From Lobosporangium transversale (taxonomy: Eukaryota; Mortierellomycota; Mortierellomycetes; Mortierellales; Mortierellaceae), in NCBI RefSeq assembly GCF_002105155.1, contig NW_019029032.1, positions 235,337 to 299,336 on the forward strand: a stretch of 64,000 nt of DNA, given 5' to 3'. Below are positions 35,931-47,666 of the stretch, piece after piece. Made by a program: the position numbers and the translations under genes. Numbering within the stretch: position 1 is the stretch's first letter; every line of letters starts with the position of its first letter. The notes beneath the pieces were generated by a model. That model was not told where the DNA came from. It worked only from the letters and a program-made list of their open reading frames with translations, and did not search any database.

Positions 35931-37172
35931 AACAACCTACAGTAGCATAGTATTTGCTGCATGCCTTGGTTGCGAGCTGAGTTGTTGAAGGGCCCTTTTA
36001 TTTTGAGTTTACACTCCAGCACACAAACACAAGCGAATGTATTAGACAGTTGTCTGACAATCTTACCACATCACATAAAAGCCAAATAAAACTTTCTCTG
36101 ATAGTAAGAACGCTCAGGCGCATGGAGCTTTGTATACTATGAACAAAATGTCCCAGATACAATTAATAATAAACAGTTATTGCTGTGCAAACGGCTGTGT
36201 GGCTGTATCTATGATTCCATAAGCACTGACCGCCGTGGGTAGTATTACAACTTCATTTCTCCGATGTGGACTATCCATGGTCATAAAAAGCTTCATTCCA
36301 CCTAGCCATCCCCTCAAGGTAGCTGCCTTGGGCTCGCCCTCTCACGGCCCCGTAGATCTCTTCCACGCGCGGTATCTATCGTCGTCTCAAGGAAGGAGCA
36401 AGCAAAGCATTGCTACTACGTCTGTGTTCCCAAGACAGTCGCAGCTTCTGCCGTCCTTGCTCATAGCAACGATCCCACAAGCCTTTTCTCATTGGACAAT
36501 GGCTTTATATCGCTTATCCCACATCTCTGTATGACTGAGTCCCTCTATGACCTTGATGGAGCGTGCTGGTATACATATAGCTATTCTTGTTCTGATCTAC
36601 CTTGAAATCAACTCTTCAACTTTGAGCGATGAAGTTGAGTATAAGTCTATGATAAAAAATCTGTGCAGTCTACCAGATTGTGCACATAACCCTTTCCTTG
36701 TTCTCACGACCTCCATTTCTTTCACAGTGGCGCCGTGTTTCCTGCTCCAGGCCCATAACACAAGGGACATCTGCATGAGGCTGAACTACATTTGAAATCA
36801 GCCACAGAGAAGCTCACTACAACACTGGACTGTAGGCACTTCAAGTAGACTATTTTAGTAACACATCTAAATAGTGGAGGGGTGAATGGAGAGAGAGACT
36901 TTACTATCATCATTAAGATAATCGTGGTAATCTAGAATATATTCCTGAAACGTCATATCAATATTATTGAGAGAACGAGAGACTTTGATGGATTGCTCCG
37001 CCTGTTGCAGTTGAAGGAGAGTATCAAATAAAGTCTGAAGGAGTGCGAATAGAGTATTCGAAGCTGAAGAACGTAAGATAAAAAGAATAAATATATATAT
37101 ATATATATTTCATTTTGTTTATCTTATTTTGTTTTGCCTAACTAGTACACACCATTGACAGTGTGTGCAAGG
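35931..37172. other. Unassigned, possibly degenerate coding DNA
   Basis: Open frames at 36235-36534 and 36547-36795 have no recognised domain. Moderately even base composition hints at old coding sequence, but I cannot identify it. Downstream flank of P450-1. Confidence 0.3.
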
Positions 37173-39443
37173 TTAATAGGTGGATACGCATGATCTATGG
37201 TCACTGCTCTGCGCTCCATGCCGCCTCTTCATCTTGATAATATAACTTCCTGTGGCCAGGGATGGTGTCAAGTACTGCACACAGTCCTCACGCTGATTAG
37301 GAACTAACTCCATGTCGTAGGTAAGGATCAACGCCGCCAGGACCAGTCGCAGTTCCATCATTGCAAGGTTTTTGCCAATACAGTTGCGACTACCTGCAGA
37401 GAAAGGATAATATGTAAAGTCCTGAACAGGCGGAAAAGGTGACTCATCAGGGATCCAGCGCTCTGGAATGTACTTATCAGCCTGTGGGAAGTATTCCTCA
37501 GACAGATGAAGTTGCAATGGGTGCGCAAATAGGGCTAAAAAAATAAAAACAAATAAAAAAAAAAAAAAAAGTGAGTTAGTATGCGATAAGTACGAAGCAT
37601 AAACGTGCCAAACGCTCTACATACTTGTTCCCTTTGGAAAATAATAGTTATTTATGACCACATCCTCATCGACGTCTCGTGGTATACCTAGACCAATATC
37701 ATCATTTCTTATTAGTATTTCATCTTGTTTAAATCTATATTTATATTATACGTTGCTAATCCTCAGTGGATACCTAGAGTGATAGTAGGATTAAGTCGCA
37801 TGGACTCGTTGATGCATCCTGTCAGATATGGAAGCTTGCGGATTTGCTCATAAGTAGGTAGAGATCCATAGGGATTAGTAGCGGTTGCGAAGTCAAGCTC
37901 TGATCTCAGCTTGCTTAGCTTATCTGGATGTTTGACCAAGAACATGAGCGTAAATGTCATTATAATGGACGAGGTATCTGCTCCACCGATCCTAAAAAGT
38001 CAAAATGAAATGAATGGCTCAATTTCCATTTCCGTTTCACATATTGGGCACTCAAGTCATGCCTTAAGGCAAAGTAGTATTTTGTGATCTCTGTTCAACT
38101 TACAGGAAAACACATGCCTCAACTTCGATAACCTTATCTGTTAATTTACCATAAACCATGTCCTCACGCTCGTCACCGCTTTCACCATCACTGTCCTCTC
38201 TTTCTTTGGCTTGTGCGTCAATCAGATACTGTAGCAGGTCTGCACGTCGCCCCTCTTCACCACTAGCCTTACGCTGCTTGACACAAGCAGCACCAAAATC
38301 TAGAAAAGAGGAATCAAATGGGTCCACATATTTCATCCATGGAATGAGCGCTTGCGTCATAGCTCGCTTGATTGTTTTTTCTAGCTGTTGAGGAACCGGG
38401 TGAGCATCGTCCTTGACCATCTCAAAGGATTGGCCAAATATGGTCTCTCCGATGATGTCAAGTGAGAGTCGGATCATAAAAGAATAAATATTGATCTGAC
38501 CAGGTGGAAGTGCTTTAGAGGTTTTGTTCTTCGCCGTCCTCGAACCATCGAGAATACCATCGATCTCTTGTAGAAGGCTACTAATGCATTTATGTATAAG
38601 TGGCTCAAGAGACTGAAGGTATTGTAGGCCGAAAGCTGGAGCGACAAGTCGGCGCTGTGCACAAAGAGAAATTACACTTCTGAATATTGGTAAGGGTTGT
38701 TATAGCCCAGCTATAAATGACAAGATAGCTTATGAGAGCAAAAAAGGGTAGAGTGATAAACGTACTCGGTTCTTATTGAGGCTCTTGTTGCGGGCTGAGA
38801 ATAGGTTTTCATGGCCATCATAATCAAAGGCTTGATAAACGGCGCTCTTGGGGTAGTCGGTTGTCACTAAGATCTATGAGAAGAAGAAGGAAAACTCTCA
38901 ACAACCAGATCAGGATATTTTCACTGTATTCATTCGGGATAATAGACTTTTACTTCGGGCGAGCTACACCGAGAATTAATCATGCATAGCAATTCATTCT
39001 CATTTACCTCTCGAATCATGTCTTTATCGGCCACAGAGACAATATTTGGCGCGACCCTGACTACCTTTCCATATAGCTTATGGGCTAGAGGGAAGAAGTG
39101 ATGAACCCTGCCAGATAGAAAGAACAGCCCTTCAAACAAGTGCGTAGAAGCGATTAGTTTGTTTCCTGGGATAGGGGCCAAGGGATGGAAGAACGCATTT
39201 GAAATCATCTAGATAAGGATAGATATGAATCAATTATTTTCCCTTCAGAAAAATATATGTAATAAAAAAAAACAACAGTAGGCTTTGTACTCTTACATTC
39301 TTTATGCCCTTCGCGACCCATAATGTGAAGATAATCCAGAGCAGGCTTTCTGGCTTTAGGAGGGATTCGATAGCTGTAGGGTATGTGGCAAAGAGCCTTA
39401 TGAAGGGACTTGCCAGTGCAGTGGCATAGGGAATGTTAGCCAT
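37173..39443 (-). CDS. Cytochrome P450 monooxygenase, copy 1 (intact)
   Basis: Membrane-anchored haem monooxygenase; family number and substrate not recognised. Seven exons on the minus strand: 39297-39443, 39008-39208, 38766-38873, 38104-38654, 37774-37991, 37625-37687 and 37173-37534, in phase, 549 residues. N-terminal hydrophobic anchor (LLWIIFTLWVAKGI). The I-helix oxygen-binding motif is GGADTS (338-343). The K-helix ExxR is ESMR, followed by PERW and the haem loop FSAGSRNCIG with Cys 481 as thiolate ligand. All key elements are present, so it is probably functional. The start at 39443 aligns with the other copies; an in-frame ATG further upstream is not shared. Left arm of the first head-to-head pair. 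Confidence 0.93.
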
Positions 39444-39579
39444 ATTGAAAAATATTTTCAGATAGATAGTAGACAGACCAAAAAGTAAGTGAGAATCAGA
39501 TATGGGTTCACACACCACACCCATGGATTATTTATTCATTTTCTGGTTGCGGAACTTGAACCAGGTAACTACAAACATG

Positions 39580-39767
39580 TATCGCCAATTTCATTTGGTC
39601 ATGATACCTTATATTTTTAATCTAAAAACGATGATTGAATTGTTCTGGTGGCATTTCACTACGTGACGGACTTGCAACAATACTCGTAACAAGCGAGCCA
39701 ATTGGCTGCCAATACACTCGAAAGTATTCAAAAAATATAAGGTATCATGACCAAATGAAACGGGCTA
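39580..39767 (-). mobile_element. MITE family A, copy 2
   Basis: 188 bp, reverse orientation relative to copy 1 (19393-19579) and highly similar over its full length. Bounded by TA. It sits 137 bp upstream of the P450-1 start, between the gene and its conserved upstream module. Confidence 0.8.
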
Positions 39768-40160
39768 TACATATCAATCTGCAGTGTTTTTAATTGTTTT
39801 ATCCATTTTAAAAAAACATTTATCCATTTTCAATTTGCATTGCTCCGATGAGAAATAATTTAAGCTAATAAAATTATTCTAAGTTATCCATTTTTTCAAA
39901 CATAATAACCGAACCGACTGTCACAAATATCCAAACACCATGTCCTTTCCATGTCCCACAAAATTCATGGTTAATTCCGCATGACCCCACTTGGACAAAA
40001 TTTGCAAACACTTGGATAAATTTCTCAGCCCATTTTAGTCAACTTTTTAACTTACCCTTACCTTTGGATAAATTTATTCATTGGAACAATTTTAAATAAA
40101 AACCGATAAAGTTTATTTTAAAACGGATAAAACAATTTAGAAACGTTGTATAAGACAATA

Positions 40161-40440
40161 TACACTCCAGTCTCACTGTTTTGCAAAATGTGCAAAAGAG
40201 TGGATTTTATATACGTTCTGTGATGCTCATTGGCTAGATTCACATTTAATTCAAAATTTTTTATTTTAAATTGGCTGGCAAAGGGTGAGAGGAGAAAGAC
40301 AAGCAAAAAAATCAGCCAATTGAATTGTGGTTTTAGAATAAATATTTTGAATTAAATGTGAATCTAGCCAATGAGCATCGCAGAACGTATATAAAATCCA
40401 CTTTTTTGCACATTTTGCAAAACAGTGAGACTGGAGTGTA
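40161..40440. mobile_element. MITE family B, long-TIR (fold-back) element
   Basis: 280 bp with near-perfect terminal inverted repeats of about 105 bp (ends TACACTCCAG and CTGGAGTGTA) around a core of roughly 60-70 bp. Ends are TA, consistent with a mariner-type target duplication. No coding capacity. No second copy seen in the window. Confidence 0.8.
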
Positions 40441-40773
40441 GGATCTTTTGTCAAAGATTTGTCGCGTCTTAGTGTGACGCGTTATTGCCACTAGTTTCTG
40501 CTGCTAGTTTTATTTTTTATCGTTGAAATTTCTCGTGTGTTTTTTTCAGGATCTTTCCTAGTTTTCAGTCGGACTATAGTCATAACTATAGGGGGTTTCA
40601 AAATTGGACATTTTGCGGTTTATTTGAAAAAAATTATTTGCCAAATGCGACACCCAAATACACCAGCTCGAGGGCTGATGTATTTTCAAATAGGCGCCTA
40701 TTTCTTTGGCCAAATACTCAATCTTGAAGCCCCCAAATTAGTACGTAGTTGACCTTAGTCACAAAAGAGAAAG

Positions 40774-41560
40774 ATGTTGTATATATTTCAATTTCTCCAA
40801 CAGCAACGCACTTATAATCGACCTAGGCCAGTGCCCTACATCATGAAGGACATGCAAGGCGCACGTTCCATAATGTTGCTATCAATCAGTAAATTATATG
40901 ATCCTTGTAGACACTCATTCTTAAATAATATACTGCTTTACTATTTGTTAGTATGTGAGTACAAATATGTTCATGAACTGTGTCATTCGACAGGTCACCT
41001 CTCAGCACATCATCCTAACCATGTCTAAACAAAAAAAAAAAAAAAAAAAAAATTACTGACTCGGACTCTGGCCGTTCAGAGATGACCGATTTTTGAATGT
41101 GGTCCTCGATCCTAAGAGATAGACCGTCATTTTTCCACTAAAAATTTGGAGATGAGCTTTGAGCGGTGCTGCTTCACTTTGTCTGCCACATGAACAACGT
41201 GAGCAGCAGAAGATCCAGGCATATATCTGCATTTTCTGTATTCTGGTTAGTTAACTTTAAATGCCGGAAAACTGGCTAGACCTGTTTAAGAGGGCGCTAC
41301 TCGCATGTAACTGATGCTCTATGTTTATTAGGGGTGCATCAGACACTACGTTTGAAATCATGTTTCCAGTAACGAGTGACAGAGCTAATTTTATTTTAAC
41401 AACAAACCCTAGTTTTAGGTGGGTCAGAATGTTTCTCGGCTGAAGGCACAGTAATTTCGCGTACAGACACAAGGACACAGAGGCTGGCATAGGCTGAAAT
41501 GGATAAAAACTAAAGTATGTCTTCACCAAAGTTGATCTTTATCTGTTTACTTTAAACATT
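40774..41560 (-). repeat. P450 upstream module, copy 1
   Basis: Reads toward P450-1. Shares its blocks (CATCATGAAGG-ATGCAAGG start, homopolymer, GAGCAGCAGAAGATCC, then the AGGCTGGCATAGGCTGAAATGG block) with 42641-43464, 57298-57880 and 60945-61798. In this copy the block of about 200 bp containing GGCATAGGCTGAAATGG (about 41318-41515) is inverted in place relative to the other three. Pushed away from its gene by two MITEs. Probably promoter and 5' flank carried along with the gene during duplication. Confidence 0.7.
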
Positions 41561-41930
41561 ACTGTTATTTATTTTCATGGCATGATCAAGGGTCTTTTCG
41601 CAAGTATACCTGCCAGTGACCCTGCCCGGTTGAATATTTTAATCAGGTCATTTATTTTGTTTATTGAAGAGCTAACTTCATCATATTATCCACCCTAAAA
41701 CAACAGCATATCACTCTCTTCCTGTTGCTCTGAGCAAGGCTTTGACCCTATTGAACTCAGGTATACCATGAGACGTCGATAGGGGTTTGTTGCCTGTTGC
41801 CTGCGACTGCGAAGAGCTGTCGCCATCTTGCTGTTGTTAGTGGAGAAGAGGTCTCCTGTCTGTGCCATTGCCATAACCTTCTTTAAGGGGAGGAAGAGTA
41901 AGAGAAGGGATCCATTCTATTTGGACGAGT
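41561..41930. other. Centre of first P450 palindrome, part 1
   Basis: No gene. From about 41787 onward it aligns with 59603 onward in the second palindrome centre (shared GGTTTGTTGCCTGTTGCCT and ATTGCCATAACCTTCTTTAA). Confidence 0.5.
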
Positions 41931-42093
41931 GATGTGACCGAGAATCACTAGACAAACTGACTGTTCTCGTTCAGTTTCGTATGATGTTGTTCTTTATATG
42001 TGTTCAAGTGTTTTTCCTGTCTGAAGCTGGAAGTGACGGGCTTCACAACCTAAAAGACCAAACCACATATTCAGTCAGCCCCTGAACCCAACA
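41931..42093 (+). repeat. LTR remnant related to the Ty3/Gypsy element
   Basis: ACTGACTGTTCTCGTTCAG, then GTGTTCAAGTGTTTTTCCTG, GGAAGTGACGGGCTTCACAA and an end at CCCAACA match the LTR of the 49351 element and the fuller copy at 59733-59972. The first half of the LTR is missing. The same left flank (GGACGAGTGAT) as at 59733 shows the insertion is older than the duplication of the P450 pair. Confidence 0.65.
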
Positions 42094-42427
42094 ATGGTTT
42101 CCGCTATTGAATCTGTCCCTTTAGTCCGGGTGGAGCATAGAATAAACGGATTGCAATGCATGAATGTCTAATGAAAGTAGCATTCATCCCATCTATCTAG
42201 TCAATTCAAACAACATCTTCCTTTAAATCGGAGTTTCGCTTTATTGATTTCCATCACTTCTGACATTTTCTTACAAAATGACTACTAACAACGTGCGCTG
42301 GCCATTCATCTTTGCTTCAGGAACGAAGGAGAAAAGTCAAAGAAATGAATAAAAACCACTACTCACAAAATAACATGTCAGCTTCAAGAAAGACTATCGT
42401 TATCGAGCAACAACAGCCGGTACTACC

Positions 42428-42640
42428 ATGAGTCCTGTCATTGTCCTTGCTTTCATAGCTGGGATCGCAAGCAGAAGGTCAGGTGTAGGATTTATGGCCA
42501 CGTATGGGGGTACAGTTGTCGCTGGCTCTACTTGTGTGGTACTCTGATCCATTAGTGCTACTGGACTAGGAGCAATTGAGGCGGCTGTCTCTGCGGTGGT
42601 AGGAGACACTCTGATCATAGGAACCATAGCAATAATACAA
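42428..42640 (+). pseudogene. Degenerate Gly/Ala-rich hydrophobic ORF, copy A
   Basis: Reads as a hydrophobic Gly-rich peptide (MSPVIVLAFIAGIAS..., then GFMATYGGTVVAGSTCVV) to a TGA at about 42547, then continues in the same frame as GLGAIEAAVSAVVGDTLIIGTIAI. The paralogue at 60284 is very similar and also has a stop at the same place. No family recognised. Repeated small-residue spacing suggests membrane helices. Confidence 0.45.
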
Positions 42641-43464
42641 CAGCAACGTTTAAAGTAAACAGAAAAAGATCAACTTTGGCGAAGACATACCCTATGTTTA
42701 TCAGGGACGGATCAGACACTACGTTCGAAATCATGTTCCCTCGTAACAAGTGACAGAACTAACCTTATTTTAATAATAAACCTAGCGTTTCTCGGCCCTG
42801 AAGGTACAGTAGTTTCACGTACAGACACAGAGACACAGAGGCTGGCATAGGCTGAAATGGTTTTCTCTGAAAGATAAAACTAAAACATGCAGATCTGTGT
42901 GCCTGGATCTTCTGCTGCTCACGTTTTTCATATGGCAGACAATGTGAAACACCGCTCAAAGTTTCATCCCCAGATAGTGGAAAAATGACGGTCTGGCTCT
43001 TAGGGTCGAAGATTACATTTCGAAATATGAATCAGTAAATCTTAGACATGAGTAAGATGACGTTTATACAACCTCACAGTAAAGCATTATAGCCCGTTTC
43101 ATTTCGCTACGACCACTTATATTTTTTGAATAGTTGCTTGTTGTAAGTCCGTCGCGGATAGCGAAATACCACCGACTCAATTCAATCATTTCAAAATTAT
43201 AGATATCGTGACCAAGTGTAATGGGCTGTATTATTCAAGAATGAGTGTGTACGAGGATCATATAGTTTATTGATCGATAGCAACGTAATGAAACATGCAC
43301 CCTTGCATGCCTTCCATGATCTAGAGCACTAACCTTGGTTAACTGTAAGTGCGTCGCTGTTGAAGAAATCGAAATATATATATATACAGCATCTTTCTCT
43401 TTTATGATTTTGATCAACTACATACTTATTTCATTCACAAATTTACAAGGCCGCATTTATTAAT
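42641..43464 (+). repeat. P450 upstream module, copy 2
   Basis: Same blocks as the other three modules, oriented toward P450-2. Contains MITE A copy 3. Near the gene it has the conserved CCCTTGCATGCCTTCCATGAT segment and a TATATATATA stretch (about 43375) about 80 bp before the start codon. Confidence 0.7.
43090..43230 (+). mobile_element. MITE family A, copy 3 (shorter)
   Basis: 141 bp, same ends as copies 1 and 2 (left TAGCCCGTTTCATTT, right GGGCTGTA) with internal deletions. Inserted in the P450-2 upstream module. Confidence 0.7.
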
Positions 43465-45685
43465 ATGACCGTCATCTCTTATGCCACCACACTGGCAAGT
43501 CCCTTCGCAAGGCTCTTTGCCACATACCCTACAACTATCAATTCTCTCCTAAAGCCTACAAGTTTGCTTTGGATTATCTTCACATTATGGGTGGTAAAGG
43601 GCATAAAGAATGTAAGAGTACAAAGCCTACTTTTGTTTTATCCTTATTTGTATCTTTATTTTTTTATTTTTGAAGGCAAAATAACTGAGTCATATCTATC
43701 CTTATTTAGATGATTTCGAATGCGTTCTTCCATCCCTTGTCCCCTATCCCAGGAAACAAGCTAGTCGCTTCTACACGCTTGTTTGAAGCGCTACTCATCC
43801 TATCCGGCAGAGTTCATTACTGCTTCCCTCTAGTCCATAAGCTATATGGAAAAGTGGTCAGGGTCGGGCCAAATATTGTCTCTGTGGCTGATAAAGACAT
43901 GATTCGAGAGGTAAATGAGAATGGATTGCTATGCATGATTAATCCTCGATGTAGCTCCTCCGAAGCCAAAGTTTTTTATCCTGAATGAATGCAGTGAAAA
44001 TAATCTGATTTGGTTGTTGAATGACTTCCTCCTTCTCATAGATATTAGTGACAACTGACTACCCCAAAACCGCCCATTATCAAGTCTTTGATTTAGGAGG
44101 CCATGAAAACCTATTCTCAGCCCGCAACAAGAGCTTCTATAAGAGCCGAGTACGCTTACCACTCTACCCTTTTTGCTTTCATGAACTATCTTGTGATTTC
44201 TAGTTGAGTTGTAACAATCCTTATTAACACTTGAAAGTGTAACTTCTCTTTGTTCACAGCGTCGACTTGTCGCTCCAGCTTTCGGTCTGCAATACCTTCG
44301 GTCTGTTGAACCCCATATTCATAAGTGCATTAGAGCCCTCCTGCAAGAGATCGATGGTATTCTCACTGGTTCGAGGACGACGAAGAATAAAACCGCTAAA
44401 GTGCTTCCATCTGGTCAGATCAATATTTATTCTTTTATGATCCGACTCTCACTTGACATGATCGGAGAGATCGCATTTGGCCAATCCTTTGAGACGGTCA
44501 AGGATGATGCCCACCCGGTTCCTCACCAGCTAAAAAAGACAATCAGGCAAATGATGCAACAAACGTTCATTCCATGGATAAAATATGTGGACCCCTTCGA
44601 TTCCTCTTTTCTAGATTTTGGTGCTACTTGTGTCAAGCAGCGTAAGGCTAGTGATGAAGAGGGGCGACGTGCAGACCTGCTACAGTATCTGATTGACGCA
44701 CAAGCCAAAGAAAGAGAGGACAGTAATGGCGGTAGCAAGCATGAGGACACGGCTTGTGAGGAATTTACAGATCAGGCTATCGGAGTTGAGACATGTGTTT
44801 TCCTGTAAGTTGAGCAGTAAGACCACGAAATACTACTTTCCCCAAGGCATGACCTGAATGCCAGAAGGTGAAACAGAAACGCAAATTGAACTATTCATTT
44901 TGTTTTGACTTTTCAGGGTCGCCGGAGCAGATACCTCGTCCATTATAATGACATTTACGCTCATGTTCTTGGTCAAGCATCCAGATAAGCTGATCAAGCT
45001 GAGATCAGAGCTTGACTTCGCAACTGCTACCAATCCTTGTGGATCCCTACCTACTTATGAGCAAATCCGCAAGCTTCCATATCTGACAGGATGCATCAAC
45101 GAGTCCATGCGGCTCCGTCCTCCTGCTCTAAGTACGAACTAAGGACTAGCAACGTATAAATATAAATACAGTTTTAAAAATATTAGATACTAACAAGCGA
45201 TCTTAATATTGATCTAGGTATACCACGAGATGTTGATGAAGATGTAGTCATAAATAACTATTATTTTCCAAAGGGAACAAGTATGTAGAGCAGTTGATAC
45301 GTTTATGCTCCGTATTTATCGCATACTAACTCACTTTTTTTTTGTTTTTCATATTTTAGCCCTACTTCCGTACCCATTGCATCTTCATTTGTCTGAGGAG
45401 TACTTTCCGCAGGCTGATAAGTATATTCCAGAGCGCTGGATTCCTGATGAGTCACCTTTCCCACCTGTTCAGGACTTTACATATTACCCTTTCTCTGCAG
45501 GTAGTCGCAACTGTATTGGCAAAAACCTTGCAATGATGGAAATGCGACTGGTCCTGGCGGCGTTGGTTCGTACCTACGATATGGAGTTAGTTCCTAATCA
45601 GCGTGAGGATCGTGTGCAGTACTTGACACCGTCGCTGGCCACAGGAAGTTATATTATCAAGATGAAGAGACGACAAGAAGAGTAG
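43465..45685 (+). CDS. Cytochrome P450 monooxygenase, copy 2 (intact)
   Basis: Same seven-exon structure as copy 1: 43465-43611, 43710-43910, 44042-44149, 44260-44804, 44917-45131, 45218-45280 and 45360-45685, in phase, 534 residues. N-terminal anchor (LLWIIFTLWVVKGI), I-helix AGADTS (336-341), ESMR K-helix, PERW, and haem loop FSAGSRNCIG with Cys 478. The C-terminus is shorter than in copy 1. The donor after exon 5 reads A|GTACGA where copies 1 and 3 have G|GT, changing the Gly at that junction to Ser but keeping a usable donor. Right arm of the head-to-head pair with P450-1. Confidence 0.92.
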
Positions 45686-46467
45686 AAATATAATCATAAG
45701 TTATACTTTATAGACCAACAACGAATGTTTATACTAATTAGTCAAGGATAAAAAAGATGCTCACGCTTCCTGCTAGAGCTTTAACAAAGAAGATGCTTTC
45801 CAAGGATTTTGCAATTCCATGTTGTCAGTCAACTCACTGCATAAGTTGACATCAAAAACTGACCAAGAGCTTTGATAGAATGTTTATTATTAATATCATT
45901 GTTAATATTACCATTTTCGCTATAATCATTGTTAATACTATTATTATTATGGTTACTACTACTACTGTTATTATTACCATTATGATCGTTACCATCGCAA
46001 AGCTGCTCGCATGTTTTAATTTTATATTTATCCACCACTACCCCAGGGGAACTTATCGCGCCGCTATGGGTGTTGGTAGCATGGCACCCATTGACCTTGA
46101 TAACAGAATTGCTGGCTTAGAAGAATATCATCATTCACTGTTATTCTGGGATCGATATCAGAAGTATAACTTGTCATTTGAGCAGGTTAGGAGGCAGAAC
46201 TCCGAATATTCAATCTCTTGCAGTTCTTTGCTCTCTATTGAATCTGACCGGCTTGTACCAGAGCTCATGCTCCTTCAATGCATAGTGCGCTCCACTTAGT
46301 CGCAGCATTAAACCTTATTAGACAATAGGCAATTTGAAAAGTTTATTGTTTGCCACAAAAACACAGCCATTTTTGTAAGCGATTGTTCTCTACACAGAGA
46401 ACTATCGCTTACGATGACCATTTTTCTTTTCTTGCCCATCACAGGGCTTACTGTACGCTTGTTTTTA

Positions 46468-46502
<35 letters not shown>

Positions 46503-46535
46503 GCTCCTCCTCATTCCCTAGATATAGCGATGGAA
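45686..46535. other. Intergenic, no gene recognised
   Basis: ATT/ATA-rich simple sequence (45880-46000), short open frames without domains (for example about 46030-46300) and a 33-nt A tract (46469-46501). Confidence 0.4.
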
Positions 46536-46886
46536 TCACGCATGAAAATCGGTTTCAACCGATCCAACTTGAAAAGAGAAGCGAGACGATAAATAAGGAT
46601 GCATACCCCTCCATCCCCGAGAAGGAATCACCAGCAGGCGTATTATATGAATCAGGTAAGTGATGCAGTTCCTTGAGCTGATATAGCTGATCTCGTGTGA
46701 ACCGAAGTAACACTTAGAGTTGGACCATGTATCAATGTTAAATGACTCTTCGGATTGGCGTGGACGATGGCGATTAAGGCGCCTTTCCTTTCGTAGCTCC
46801 TTCAATATTTGCAGACTGTTCTGTATGTCCCTGAACTCATGAATACGGCGCTCCATATAAGCCTGCAAGTAATCAAAATGGAACAT
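46536..46886 (-). pseudogene. Broken ORF, possibly PIF/Harbinger transposase N-terminal region
   Basis: Minus-strand reading gives RRIHEFRDIQNSLQILKELR..., SNSKCYFG and then, after one frame change at about 46690, FTRDQLYQLKELHHLPDSY. The fgf-rdqLyqLkelL pattern followed by an S-G-MEG turn recalls the region before the catalytic domain of fungal Harbinger-type transposases. It is cut off near the A tract at 46469-46501. Identification is tentative. Confidence 0.35.
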
Positions 46887-47112
46887 GATTTTAAGAATAA
46901 AGTTTATCTGAGGACGTTTATTGTGTCACTGGTGTCTTCATCCTAAAAGTAAAACAAGTACATGTAAATAGCGGCCACAAATGTTTCAGAACATTTCATT
47001 TCAAATTGGCCACAGCCACACTGTTTACAGATCGCCAAAAGTGCTAATGGCACTAGATTTCTGTCATCATCTACTTCTTCCCTTCCAATTGACCTTTCGA
47101 TAAATTTTCATC

Positions 47113-47666
47113 ATGGTTTTGACTAAAAGACAGAAACAGTTGCGGCGCTTGGTTGAGCTGAAATGTGCACGTCGTGATAACTATCAAACAGAACAAAGCC
47201 CTCAGCTATCTTTTCAACAAGAGTAGCTTGGTGTTTCTAATATCACAGTCGTAGTCGATCTTGACCACGACCTCCATCCCTCTGAAGACGGGAAATCTTG
47301 AAGGAGGGATCTTAAGATGATATGTACGAACTGTAAGGTAAGTAATCACTCTTGTGATAGTGATTTATGTTATGCTACATGTATTTTGGGGCTACAATAG
47401 GGCTATGGCACAGTGTTCACTACTTGAAGATTGCGGAAAAACATGGGTAGCAAGCTATCATTTATTCAAAATTCCACTGTGGATTGAACTTCATCGAGAT
47501 GTTCTGGGGTGCAGCAAGCGCTATACTAGAGCAAATTGTGATTACACTTTCAAAGGGCTGCAAGAAGCCATACTAAATGCATTGGCTTCAGTGGATACAC
47601 TTAGCATTCAAAAGTGGGTCTTTCCGATATATGGACGCGTATAGGAAGAATATGTCTGGTCATTAA
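47113..47666 (+). pseudogene. Tc1/mariner (IS630)-type DDE transposase remnant
   Basis: From about 47440 one frame reads KIAEKHG-stop-QAIIYSKFHCGLNFIEMFWG, matching the third-acid block (FHCELNFIE-FWG) of fungal DDE_3 transposases, with the Glu present. After a frame change it continues AKRYTRANCDYTFKGLQEAI...ALASVDTLSIQKW, and after another RYMDAYRKNMSGH, the family C-terminal region. At least two frameshifts and one stop make it dead. An upstream frame at 47113 (MVLTKRQKQLRRLVELKCAR) may be its N-terminus. The first two catalytic Asp blocks were not found. It ends exactly where the LTR-like repeat copy 2 begins. Confidence 0.7.

Noticed and set aside
35931-36913. Continuation of the RNase III relic (dsRNA-binding domain)
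   Set aside because: No dsRBD pattern found in any frame, so the pseudogene was not extended.
39444-39524. Upstream in-frame ATG for P450-1 adding 27 codons
   Set aside because: The added segment is not shared by the other three copies, whose N-termini all align at the later ATG.
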